From positions 310,001 through 374,000 of the forward strand of contig CAVWRJ010000008.1 in the NCBI GenBank assembly GCA_963757335.1: a DNA stretch of 64,000 bases. The letters run 5' to 3'. Every line of letters starts with the position of its first letter. Position 1 is the first letter of the stretch. Source of the DNA: DASQPA01 sp963757335 (GTDB taxonomy: Bacteria; Acidobacteriota; Thermoanaerobaculia; Multivoradales; UBA5704). The notes under the pieces are model-generated. The model worked only from the letters and a program-made list of their open reading frames with translations. It had not been told where the DNA came from and did not search any database. Made by a program: the position numbers and the translations under genes. Positions 18,527-26,271 of the stretch are shown here, piece after piece.

Positions 18527-19471
18527 ATGTCTCTGTGGACGCGCGGCGGCCTGGCGCCGAAGGAAATGCTCCGGCGGATCTTCGTGCAGGTCAACGAGGA
18601 TCAGATCTTCGGTCACTGCGCCGGGCTCGCCTACTACTTTCTCTTCGCCCTCTTCCCCCTCCTCCTCTTCCTCACGACGCTCCTGGGCTACCTCGCCGAG
18701 GCCAACGCCGAGCTGCGGGTCAACCTCTTCTCCTACCTCTCCCGCATCTCCCCCAGCCAGGACATCATCCACCTCGTCGCCGGCACCCTGGCCGAGATCA
18801 CCCAGGCCAAGGGGGGGGCCAAGCTCTCGATCGGTCTCCTGGTCGCCATCTGGGCCGCCTCGAACGGCATGCTGGCGATCGGCAACACGCTCAACATCGC
18901 CTGCGGCTTGAAAGAGACCCGCCCCTGGTGGAAGCGGCGGATCGTGGCGGTCGTTCTCACCGTCGTCTTCTCCGTCCTCGTCGTCTCGGCCCTCGCGATG
19001 ATGATCCTGGGCGGCATCATCGGCGAGGCGCTCGCCCAACGGGTTGGCCTGGGGACGGTCTTCGCCGTCGCCTGGAACGTCCTCCAGTGGCCGCTCGCCC
19101 TCCTCTTCCTCTTTCTCTCCTGCGAGATGGTCTACAACTACGCGCCGAATCTGGGCGAGCTTCCCCGCCGGTGGGGGACCCCGGGGGCGGTGACCGCCGT
19201 CGTCCTCTGGCTGGGAGCCTCCTGGGGCTACCGCTTCTACCTCGGCTACTTCCACGCCTACTCGAAGACCTACGGCTCGCTCGGCGCGGTGATCCTCCTT
19301 CTCGTCTGGTTCTACCTGACCGGCTTCGCCCTGCTGGTGGGAGGGGAGGTCAACTCCGAGATCGCCCGCGCCCAGGGCGAGCTGCCGAAGAAGGAGCCGG
19401 CCGCGGTCGCCGAGACCGGGGTGGCGCCGGAGAGCTGGTTCCGCCGGCTCCGGCTGCGGCGTAACCGCTAG
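18527..19471 (+). CDS. YihY/virulence factor BrkB family membrane protein
   Basis: A 314-aa inner-membrane protein with six predicted helices. Family landmarks: the AYYFLFALFPLLLFL first helix, GLLVAIWAASNGMLAIGNTLN, KRRIVAVVLTVV, and the NYAPN...RRWGTPGAV stretch followed by YGSLGAVILLLVWFYLTGFALLVGGEVN. The family was once misnamed RNase BN; its function is unsettled. The ATG follows GGAGGAGAGAG. It is divergent from ligA. Confidence 0.9.
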   Translation: MSLWTRGGLAPKEMLRRIFVQVNEDQIFGHCAGLAYYFLFALFPLLLFLTTLLGYLAEANAELRVNLFSYLSRISPSQDIIHLVAGTLAEITQAKGGAKLSIGLLVAIWAASNGMLAIGNTLNIACGLKETRPWWKRRIVAVVLTVVFSVLVVSALAMMILGGIIGEALAQRVGLGTVFAVAWNVLQWPLALLFLFLSCEMVYNYAPNLGELPRRWGTPGAVTAVVLWLGASWGYRFYLGYFHAYSKTYGSLGAVILLLVWFYLTGFALLVGGEVNSEIARAQGELPKKEPAAVAETGVAPESWFRRLRLRRNR

Positions 19472-19495
19472 GGAGAGTGGCTGCCGGCCTAGGCG

Positions 19496-20188
19496 CTAGG
19501 TCAGAGGCGCCGGGCAGTAGAGGTCGCGCCGTCTCTCCAGATCGGCGATGACGGCGCGTTTGAAGCCCTCGGGGCCCCCGACGGCCATCCGCTCGCGATG
19601 GTAGGTGGCGAGGTCGAGCACCTCCATGTTCATGCGGATCTTCTTCCATAGGCGGGGCCAGCGCTGGCCGGGGACCTGGACGTGGTGGAGCCCGCCGCTG
19701 TAGGCGACGAGCATCCGCCCCTCGCCGATCGAGTCGAGGATGTCGGCGATGCCGCCGCGGACGGTCATCGGACGGCCGTCCGAGTCGAGGCCGTTCGCCC
19801 GTTTCATCCGCCCCTCGGGAAAGAGGATCACCATGGCGTCGGGGTCGATCTCCCGGAGGACCGCCTCCCAGGTCTCGTCGCGCTCGCGGGTGATCGAGAT
19901 GACGTGCTTCGCCACCAGGCCGAAGAAGCGGCCGACGACGGCGCGGTCGGTGGTCTTCCGGGCGATGGGAAGCACGCCGTGGCGGGCGAGGCGGAAGAGG
20001 AAGTGGAAGGGGCAGCCGGCGGTGAAGACCGGCTCGAAGAGGCTGGTGTGATTCAAGAACGCGACCACCCGGACGTGGTGCCAGGGCTCCTCCGGCACCT
20101 CCCCCAGGAACCGCATGTCGACGCGGTAGAAGAGGCTGGAGACGACCTTGAGGAGGCCGAGGAGGAGGAAGACGAAGACGTCGCGCAC
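19496..20188 (-). CDS. Lysophospholipid acyltransferase (PlsC-like)
   Basis: A 230-aa membrane-associated acyltransferase. An N-terminal hydrophobic helix is followed by NHTSLFEPV, ARKTTDRAVVGRFFG and the substrate motif FPEGRMKR. PlsC enzymes normally have HxxxxD; here His is followed at that spacing by Glu, a conservative change in the catalytic pair that could lower or alter activity. It probably acylates a lysophospholipid. The GTG start lies 3 bases after the stop of the SCP2-like gene, so the two are an operon. Confidence 0.78.
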   Translation of the reverse strand: MRDVFVFLLLGLLKVVSSLFYRVDMRFLGEVPEEPWHHVRVVAFLNHTSLFEPVFTAGCPFHFLFRLARHGVLPIARKTTDRAVVGRFFGLVAKHVISITRERDETWEAVLREIDPDAMVILFPEGRMKRANGLDSDGRPMTVRGGIADILDSIGEGRMLVAYSGGLHHVQVPGQRWPRLWKKIRMNMEVLDLATYHRERMAVGGPEGFKRAVIADLERRRDLYCPAPLT

Positions 20189-20191
20189 GCT

Positions 20192-20629
20192 TTACGCCTG
20201 GCCCGCCGTCCACCCTTCCGGGAACTCGGTCGGCACCCGCCGGGCCGCCGCCAAGAGCTCCTTGGCCGAGTTGATGTAGGGCACGAGGCGGGCGAAGCTG
20301 CCGCGCGCCAGCTTGACCTTGCCCGACATCACCCCGAAGAGCGGCTCCAACCTCCCCTCGAGGACCTCCTTCCACACCGCCGCCGCGGCGGTGACGACGT
20401 AGGCGGCCGCGTCGAGGTCCTCGCGCGAGGCCGCCCGCGCCACCCGGCAGACTCCCTGCCAGAGCTCCAGGTAGACCCCGCGCTCCCCGAGCACCCCCAG
20501 GGCCTCGTCGGTCACCATGGAGAGGACCATCGCCCCCTCCCAGCCCTTGGCCGCGCGGGCGTACCCCTCGCTCGCGGCGATCTCCTCCCGGAATACCCGC
20601 GCCCACTCGTCCCCGAAAAGCTCCGCCAT
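20192..20629 (-). CDS. SCP2 sterol-binding domain protein
   Basis: A 145-aa soluble protein with an SCP2-type lipid-binding fold: VYLELWQGVCRVARAAS, TAAAAVWKEVLEGRLEPLFGVMSGKVKLARG and LVPYINSAKELL. Such proteins bind fatty acyl chains or other lipids. ATG 20629 is preceded by GGAGGT 10 bases upstream. It is immediately upstream of the PlsC-like acyltransferase, suggesting it presents a lipid to that enzyme (inferred). Confidence 0.78.
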   Translation of the reverse strand: MAELFGDEWARVFREEIAASEGYARAAKGWEGAMVLSMVTDEALGVLGERGVYLELWQGVCRVARAASREDLDAAAYVVTAAAAVWKEVLEGRLEPLFGVMSGKVKLARGSFARLVPYINSAKELLAAARRVPTEFPEGWTAGQA

Positions 20630-20729
20630 ACTCGTTCCGACCTCCGTTCGCCGATTTCGGTGGATCATACGGGAAAGCGGGCAGCTCTGATACGCTTCGC
20701 CCTCTTCTCCAGCCACCGAGGAACCCGTC

Positions 20730-21632
20730 ATGTCCCTTAAGGCCGCCAAGCCCAGCGCGAATTCCACGAGCCGGCCCCAGATCTCGGCCATCATCACCAC
20801 CTTCAATGAAGAGGCCAACATCGCGGGCTGTGTCGAGTCGCTCCTCTGGTGTGACGAAATCTTCGTCGTCGACTCGTTCTCGACCGACCGCACGCCGGAG
20901 ATCGTCAAGAGCTTCGAGAAGGTCCGCTTCTTCCAGCGCACCTACTACGGCTCGGCTTCGCAGAAGAACTGGGCCATGGACCAGGTCACCCACGACTGGA
21001 TCCTGATCTTCGACGCCGACGAGCGCTGCACCCCCGAGCTGCAGCGGGAGATCGAGGCGCTCCTCGACGCGGGGCCGACGGCCGACGGCTACACCATCAA
21101 GCGGCGGGTCTACTTCCTCGGCCGGGTCATCCGCTTCTCCGGCTGGCAGCACGACCGGGTGGTGCGCCTCGTGCGCCGCGGCTCGGCCCGCTATCCCAAC
21201 CGCCGGGTCCACGCCGACATGATCACCAAGGGGCCCATGCCTGTCCTCAAGAGCCCCATGGAACACTACATGGCCGAGAGCCTGGACGAGTACGCCCGGC
21301 GGATCGAGAAGTACAGCTTCTGGGGAGCGTCGCAGAACTGGAAGGACGGCCGGAAGGCCGGCTTCTCGGAGATCTTCGGCCGTTCCCTCTGGCGTTTCTT
21401 GCGCACCTACCTCTTTCAGTTCGGCATTCTGGACGGCATGCACGGACTCGTCTTCTGCCTCCTCCAGTCCTACGGCACCTACTTGAAGTGGGCCCTCCTC
21501 TGGGGCTGGCATGTCAACGCCGCCCGCGGCCAGATGCCGAACCTTCCCATCTTCGACGAGGACGAGACCACCTGGCGCGGCCGCGCCGAAGGCCAGGGCC
21601 AGGAAGAGGTCTCGGCGAGCGCCAGGTCGTAA
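20730..21632 (+). CDS. Family 2 glycosyltransferase (WaaE/KdtX-like)
   Basis: A 300-aa GT-A enzyme: ISAIITTFNEEANI at the nucleotide site, DEIFVVDSFSTDRT, and the metal-binding FDADER (Asp-x-Asp). The middle segment (DGYTIKRRVYFLGRVIRFSGWQHD, RLVRRGSARYPNRRVHADM) matches lipopolysaccharide-core beta-1,4-glucosyltransferases of the WaaE type. The C-terminal third has hydrophobic, membrane-associating helices. Likely role: lipopolysaccharide core or surface glycan assembly at the inner membrane. Divergent from the SCP2-like gene. Confidence 0.86.
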   Translation: MSLKAAKPSANSTSRPQISAIITTFNEEANIAGCVESLLWCDEIFVVDSFSTDRTPEIVKSFEKVRFFQRTYYGSASQKNWAMDQVTHDWILIFDADERCTPELQREIEALLDAGPTADGYTIKRRVYFLGRVIRFSGWQHDRVVRLVRRGSARYPNRRVHADMITKGPMPVLKSPMEHYMAESLDEYARRIEKYSFWGASQNWKDGRKAGFSEIFGRSLWRFLRTYLFQFGILDGMHGLVFCLLQSYGTYLKWALLWGWHVNAARGQMPNLPIFDEDETTWRGRAEGQGQEEVSASARS

Positions 21633-21815
21633 AGCTGGCAGGGCTCTTGCTTTGGAAGTAGCCCGGCTGCGGGGCACTTCCTAGAAGCACTCCAATGCGC
21701 CCCCAGCCAGTTTCCCTTTTCAAGCCTGGTGTTCTCGCGGCCGCAAACGGCGGCAGCTTTTGCGGTGCGGCTCCGGTCGCCCCGCTCTTAACGGAGTCCC
21801 AAAAAGGAGCTTCCC

Positions 21816-21962
21816 ATGCTGTTAGCCATCGCGCTCGTCCTCTTCATTCTCTGGGCCCTGGGCTTTTTCGCCTTCCACGTCGCGGGCAGCCTCATCCACC
21901 TCGTGCTCGTCATCGCCGTCATCGTCATCATCGTCCACCTCTTCCAGGGTAGACGCGTATAG
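21816..21962 (+). CDS. lmo0937-family small membrane protein
   Basis: A 48-aa protein with two hydrophobic helices (about 2-18 and 23-41) ending in VHLFQGRRV. The IHLVLVIAVIVIIVHL helix and the C-terminal GRRV are the signature of the lmo0937/DUF5670 family of tiny membrane proteins. AAAAAGGAG precedes the ATG. Function unknown; homologues are often stress-induced (family knowledge). Confidence 0.8.
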   Translation: MLLAIALVLFILWALGFFAFHVAGSLIHLVLVIAVIVIIVHLFQGRRV

Positions 21963-22115
21963 AGCGGTCCAGAAGGCCGCAAGCCTGATCTGACCTTCCC
22001 GGGCGGAGACCTCTCCGCCCGGCACCCCTCTTGCATTTCTCAAACTGCGCTCGCCACGGGGCGCCTCGGTTCTGAATTCCTTTCCACGTTGACAGAGCGA
22101 AAAAGGAGGGGTGCG

Positions 22116-23864
22116 ATGGCGGATACGGCGGCCGACATCCTGGTCGACGTCCTCACGGACTGGGGCGTCGAGGTGATCTTCGGTATTCCCGGCGACGGCA
22201 TCAACGGCGTCATGGAGTCGCTCCGCAAGCGGGAGAAGGAGATCCGCTTCGTCCAGGTCCGCCATGAGGAGTCCGCGGCGTTCATGGCCTGCGCCTACGC
22301 CAAGTACACGGGGAAGCTCGGGGTCTGTCTCGCCACCTCCGGTCCGGGCGGCATCCATCTTTTGAACGGTCTCTACGACGCCAAGATGGACGGCCAGCCG
22401 GTCCTGGCGATCACCGGCCATCACTACAGCGACCTCATCGACACCTTCCAGCAGCAGGACTTGAACCTCGACCGGGTCTTCGCGGACGTGGCGGTCTACA
22501 ACACCCGGGTGATGAGCGCCGCCCACGTCGAGAACGTGGCGAACCTCGCCTGCCGGGCGGCCCTCTCCTACCGCGGGGTGGCCCACATCAACTTCCCCGT
22601 CGACCTCCAGGAGATGGAGGTCAAAGAGCGCACCCAGAGCAACCTCCCCCATCACGAGTCGAGCGCCCGCACTCGCCGGGCCGGCCTGCCGGCGCAGGCG
22701 GAGCTTCAAAAGGCGGCGGAGATCTTGAACGCGGGTAAAAAGGTGGTGATCCTCGCCGGCCGCGGCGCCCTGGGCGCCGGGGACGAGCTGGAGCAGTTGG
22801 CCGAGCTTCTCGGGGCACCGATCGTCAAAGCGCTTCTGGGGAAGGCGGCGGTCCCCGACGACAGCCCCTACACGACGGGCGGCATCGGCCTCCTCGGCAC
22901 CCGGCCCTCGCAGGAGGCCCTGGAGCACTGCGATACCCTCCTCCTCGTCGGCACCTCCTTTCCCTACATCGAGTTCCTGCCCAAGCCGGGTGACGCGAGA
23001 GGCGTCCAGATCGACTTGGACCCCCTGCGGATCGGTCTCCGCTACCCGGTCGAGGTGGGCCTCGTGGGCGACGCCCGGGAGACCCTGACCGGTCTCTTGC
23101 CGCTTTTACAACGCAACGAGCACCGCGGTTTCCTTGAAAAGGCGCAGGACAGCATGAAGGACTGGCGGGAGCTCATGAACGAGCGCGCCACCCGCTCCGA
23201 CACCCCCATGAAGCCGCAGGTCGCCGCCTGGGAGCTGGGCAAGCGCCTCTCTCCCACCGCCATCGTCTCCAGCGACTCCGGCACCAACACGTCCTGGTTC
23301 GCCCGGCACATCCCGGTCCAGAAGGGGCAGATGCACTCGGTCTCGGGGACCCTCGCCAGCATGGCGAACGGCCTTCCTTACACGATCGCGGCGCAGATCG
23401 CCTACCCCGACCGCCAGTGCGTCGCCTTCGTGGGGGACGGCGGCTTCACCATGCTGATGGGCGAGTTCGCGACCGCCGTCAAGTACAAGCTGCCGATCAA
23501 GGTCGTCATCGTCAAGAACAACAGCCTGGGGCAGATCAAGTGGGAGCAGATGATCTTCTTGGGCAACCCCGAGTACGGCTGCGACCTTCACCCCATCGAC
23601 TTCGCCGCCTTCGCGAGAGCCTGCGGCGGCACCGGCTTCACCATCACCGACCCGGCCGAGTGCGGCCCGGTGATGGAGGAAGCCTTGAACACCCCCGGGC
23701 CGGTGATCGTCGAAGCCGTCGTCGACCCCTTCGAGCCCCCCATGCCGCCCAAGGTGAACGCCAAGCAGGCGGCTCATTTCGCCGAGTCGCTCGCCAAGGG
23801 GGAGCCGAACCGGACGAAGATCGCGTTGACGGTTCTGGCGGATAAGGTGAAGGAGCTGGTGTAG
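22116..23864 (+). CDS. ThDP-dependent pyruvate oxidase/dehydrogenase-like enzyme (PoxB-like)
   Basis: A 582-aa three-domain thiamine diphosphate enzyme. Seen: the N-terminal catalytic Glu in VRHEESAAFMA, central FAD/nucleotide-binding-type domain (AGRGALGAGDELEQLAELLGAPI), and the C-terminal ThDP motif GDGGFTM followed by NNSLGQIKWEQ. Overall closest to pyruvate:quinone oxidoreductases, which decarboxylate pyruvate to acetate and pass electrons to quinone. A PoxB-type membrane-binding C-terminal peptide is not obvious. ATG 22116 follows AAGGAGGGG. No partner genes adjoin it, so substrate is tentative. Confidence 0.83.
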   Translation: MADTAADILVDVLTDWGVEVIFGIPGDGINGVMESLRKREKEIRFVQVRHEESAAFMACAYAKYTGKLGVCLATSGPGGIHLLNGLYDAKMDGQPVLAITGHHYSDLIDTFQQQDLNLDRVFADVAVYNTRVMSAAHVENVANLACRAALSYRGVAHINFPVDLQEMEVKERTQSNLPHHESSARTRRAGLPAQAELQKAAEILNAGKKVVILAGRGALGAGDELEQLAELLGAPIVKALLGKAAVPDDSPYTTGGIGLLGTRPSQEALEHCDTLLLVGTSFPYIEFLPKPGDARGVQIDLDPLRIGLRYPVEVGLVGDARETLTGLLPLLQRNEHRGFLEKAQDSMKDWRELMNERATRSDTPMKPQVAAWELGKRLSPTAIVSSDSGTNTSWFARHIPVQKGQMHSVSGTLASMANGLPYTIAAQIAYPDRQCVAFVGDGGFTMLMGEFATAVKYKLPIKVVIVKNNSLGQIKWEQMIFLGNPEYGCDLHPIDFAAFARACGGTGFTITDPAECGPVMEEALNTPGPVIVEAVVDPFEPPMPPKVNAKQAAHFAESLAKGEPNRTKIALTVLADKVKELV

Positions 23865-23882
23865 GGGGGGGATAGTGATAGA

Positions 23883-23908
23883 GTAAGGAGCATGAGCAAG
23901 GTAAGGAG
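23883..23908 (+). promoter_or_regulatory. GTAAGGAG direct repeat at the third antitoxin start
   Basis: GTAAGGAG at 23883-23890 and 23901-23908 flank the antitoxin ATG (23892). The first copy also serves as Shine-Dalgarno. TAGAGT at 23879-23884 is a -10-like box 7 bases before the ATG. The GTAAGGA word is the half-site seen at the two other VapBC modules, here as a direct repeat 18 bases apart. Confidence 0.5.
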
Positions 23909-24170
23909 TACGTCGATCTCCAGAGTCACCAGTAAAGGTCAGGTCACGATTCCCGCCGATGTCCGGAAGGCTCTCGCCATCGAGCAGGGAGATGACCTCC
24001 TTTTCGACGTGGCCCCGGATCAGACCGCCCGCTTACACGTGATCAAGCGTCAGCGCCTCTCGGATCTCTATGGCGCCTTGCGAGCTCCACGGCCTTTCCC
24101 CGGCAAAGAAGAGGTTCGCGAGCAGGTGGGCTCAGTCCTGGGTGAACGCTCCAAGGTTCAGGGTTCGTGA
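23892..24170 (+). CDS. vapB: AbrB/MazE-type antitoxin of the third module
   Basis: A 92-aa antitoxin. The AbrB-type fold is clear in ISRVTSKGQVTIPADVRKALAIEQGDDLLF; the C-terminal half (KRQRLSDLYGALRAPRPFPG) resembles the toxin-binding arm of VapB antitoxins. The stop overlaps the toxin GTG (GTGA at 24167-24170), so translation is coupled. Confidence 0.85.
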   Translation: MSKVRSTSISRVTSKGQVTIPADVRKALAIEQGDDLLFDVAPDQTARLHVIKRQRLSDLYGALRAPRPFPGKEEVREQVGSVLGERSKVQGS

Positions 24171-24586
24171 AGAGGCTCCGGGTCGACGCCAACGTCCTGT
24201 TGCGTTTTCTCACCGGCGAACCGGAGAATCTGGCGCAATGCTCGGCCCGGTTGATGCGCTCCGCGGAGGCCGGCGAAGTTCTTCTCATTCTGTCAACTCT
24301 TGTCGTCGCCGAAATGGTCTGGGTGCTGAAGTCGTTTTACCACCGCTCCTACCGAGACATCGCAGAGGTCGTCGTTCCCCTGCTCTCCGCGGATGGAGTC
24401 GAGGTCGAGGAAAGAGAGATCCTGATCCGCGCGATCGAGTTGGCGCGTGACAAGAATGTGGATTTCGCGGATGCCGTCCTGGCCCTCGAAGCGACCCGAG
24501 ATGGCGAGACCGTCTGTACCTTCGACGCCAAGGACTTCAAGCGGCTCCCAGCGCGGTGGATCTCTCCCGGGCCATTGTCCATTTAG
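24167..24586 (+). CDS. vapC: VapC-like PIN-domain toxin (third module)
   Basis: A 139-aa PIN-domain ribonuclease: Asp in RVDANVLLRFLTG, Glu in VVAEMVWVL, Asp pair in NVDFADAVLA, and TFDAKDFKRLP near the end. A toxin by family, acting on RNA. It is similar in length to the first module's toxin and shares the FADxxL pattern with it. Confidence 0.87.
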   Translation: MKRLRVDANVLLRFLTGEPENLAQCSARLMRSAEAGEVLLILSTLVVAEMVWVLKSFYHRSYRDIAEVVVPLLSADGVEVEEREILIRAIELARDKNVDFADAVLALEATRDGETVCTFDAKDFKRLPARWISPGPLSI

Positions 24587-24661
24587 TACGGGATGGTGGA
24601 GGCCGGAACAGCCCCATTCTCCGCGTCGCTCGCTAGAGGAGCCGATCGGTGGGAAATCGCT

Positions 24662-25258
24662 TCATGTCCTACCTCTCGCGAGTCCGGCTTGGCGTAGGCG
24701 CTTGGAAGGACTCGAGAACACCACCTTCCTAGGATCGAAATCCTCGGGATCCCAAGCGCCTCCGTTCCACTCTTTGTACATTTGGTGATTCTCGTGGCGC
24801 CGGTTGGACATCGCCTCGAGAAATTCGAGGTAGCCGTACGGCCCGCCCACGTCCTCCGGTGGACCCTTGCGCTCCCCGCCCGTACAACGCGGATAGCGGC
24901 CGGGTGACTCCGCGGGCCGGCGCGATTCCAAGATCACGCTGTGGCTCCAGTCATCCCCGAAGTCATACACGTACACACACCGGGACGGCGCTCCAACGAA
25001 CCAATCCCGTAGGGGTGTTTCCCAGCTTGCCAGCACCGCCCTATCTTCGGGCTCGTCTCGATCAGGAAGGCCAATGAGCGTCTGCTCATCTCCAGAAGGA
25101 AACTGGAACTCGTGAAGGTGCTTGTCGTACCAAGGCATGGCGTCCTGAATGGCGCAATGGAGGTGCCAAAAGGTTTTTTCCGCACGAACTTCGAGACGAC
25201 GCCAGATGGGAGGGCTGATGTCGTTGAGCCGGATGTGGAATACGAGGACTTCTTTCAT
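24662..25258 (-). CDS. Plasmid pRiA4b ORF-3 family protein
   Basis: A 198-aa protein of the pRiA4b ORF-3 (IS1096 TnpR-like passenger) family: FHIRLNDISPPIWRRLEV, TFWHLHCAIQDAMPW, LHEFQF, YVYDFGDDWSHSVILE and YPRCTGGERKGPPEDVGGPYGYLEFLEA. The family is widespread in accessory DNA; its biochemical role is unknown. It sits between the third VapBC module and a Uma2 gene, a typical accessory-island context. Confidence 0.88.
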   Translation of the reverse strand: MKEVLVFHIRLNDISPPIWRRLEVRAEKTFWHLHCAIQDAMPWYDKHLHEFQFPSGDEQTLIGLPDRDEPEDRAVLASWETPLRDWFVGAPSRCVYVYDFGDDWSHSVILESRRPAESPGRYPRCTGGERKGPPEDVGGPYGYLEFLEAMSNRRHENHQMYKEWNGGAWDPEDFDPRKVVFSSPSKRLRQAGLARGRT

Positions 25259-25295
25259 TGATATCGCTGGCTCAACTTGTTCCCCCTACCCTACC

Positions 25296-25844
25296 CTAGC
25301 GGAACAGCTGAGCGAGCGGCACCGACCACCCGGGCACGAGATCCTCTGCTGAGAGCAGGTCCGGGGGACTGAGCAGAGAGATGTTCTGCCGGCTGCGGTA
25401 GATCGTCGCCACTTGGCGCCGCGGGTCGAGAACCACGACGGCGCGGCAGCCCGCATCGAGCCACTCGAAGACCTTCTCCTCGACCGCACTGTACGAGTCG
25501 GACGGGGAGACGACCTCGACCGCGAGATCGGGTGGACCGGGGAAGAAGCCTTCCGCGGAAACGGCCGCCAGCCGGTCGGAGCGTACGAAAGCGACATCCG
25601 GCGCCCGCACCGTATCGGGATTCCGGGCGAGGAGAAAGCCCGTCTCGGCCGCATAGACCGCCCCGAGATCGTGCTCGTCCACAAAGGAGCCGAGGCTCGA
25701 GGTGAGGCGTGCGGCGACCCTGCCATGCGCGTGGCCTGCTGGAGACATGCGCCGAAGTTCCCCCCTCACGAGCTCGTAACGCCAGGTACCCCGAGGCAGC
25801 CTCAGGAGATCCTCGGCGCTGGCAATCGAGACCTCGACAGACAT
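25296..25844 (-). CDS. Uma2 family endonuclease-fold protein
   Basis: A 182-aa protein of the Uma2 (DUF820) family, which has a PD-(D/E)XK-like fold. Seen: RYELVRGELRRMSPAGHAHGRV, the Asp in RAPDVAFV, the Glu-containing DLAVEVVSPSDSY, and the Lys in KVFEWLDAG, together making the nuclease-like site, then GCRAVVVLDPRRQVATIY. Function is unproven; the family is common in cyanobacteria and Acidobacteria-like genomes. No Shine-Dalgarno; a TATACT box 6 bases before the ATG suggests leaderless mRNA. Confidence 0.87.
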   Translation of the reverse strand: MSVEVSIASAEDLLRLPRGTWRYELVRGELRRMSPAGHAHGRVAARLTSSLGSFVDEHDLGAVYAAETGFLLARNPDTVRAPDVAFVRSDRLAAVSAEGFFPGPPDLAVEVVSPSDSYSAVEEKVFEWLDAGCRAVVVLDPRRQVATIYRSRQNISLLSPPDLLSAEDLVPGWSVPLAQLFR

Positions 25845-25850
25845 GGATTG

Positions 25851-25856
25851 AGTATA
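25851..25856 (-). promoter_or_regulatory. -10-like box 6 bases before the Uma2 gene
   Basis: On the minus strand TATACT ends six bases before the ATG, with no ribosome-binding site between. Same geometry as at rlmN, the retropepsin-like gene and the cation transporter. Confidence 0.5.
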
Positions 25857-25911
25857 GCCCGAAGGGATTCGGGCGCCACGGAGCGCCTCAGTGGTCCACG
25901 TCGTCCCAATT

Positions 25912-26235
25912 CTGGACGCTACGATGGGTCCGACCGGACGCTACGCGTTGATTTTGGACGCTGGAACACCCTTTTCTGGACGCTACGGTCTCTTTTTGGA
26001 CGCAAGAAAGAGGACTTCGGACTCAGAAAAGCTCCTTTCGGACTCATGGAATGAGCTTTTCTGCGTCCGGAGTGAGGACTTCGGACGCCGAAGCGTTCAT
26101 TCCGGACGCAGAAAAGATCACTCTGGACTCTGAAGAGATCATTCTGGACGCCGAAGCGTTCATTCTCGCGTCCGAAAAGAGCTTTTCTGAGTCCGAAATG
26201 ATCTTTCTTGCGTCCAGAACTCTCTGCTCGCGTCC
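25912..26235. repeat. Degenerate 21-bp tandem repeat array (about 15 units)
   Basis: About fifteen units of 20-22 bp, nearly all 21, of the general form TCTGGACGCCGAAGCGTTCA or variants in which GGACGC/GGACTC is replaced by GCGTCC/GAGTCC in the same place. The 21-bp period makes heptapeptide repeats on both strands (for example DAEAFIP or DSEKLFS), but there is no good start or family match, so it is probably non-coding. It is AT-richer than its surroundings. It lies between the Uma2 gene and the FAD oxidoreductase and resembles the array at 4481-4761 in period and in the GAGTC/GACTC core. Confidence 0.8.
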
Positions 26236-26271
26236 CTCTAGCTCGTCGTCTCCTGCCGAAGAGATGAAAGA

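Noticed and set aside
24662..25258. Resolvase of an IS1096 element
   Set aside because: The pRiA4b ORF-3 family is sometimes named after IS1096 TnpR, but no transposase, inverted repeats or target duplication were seen.
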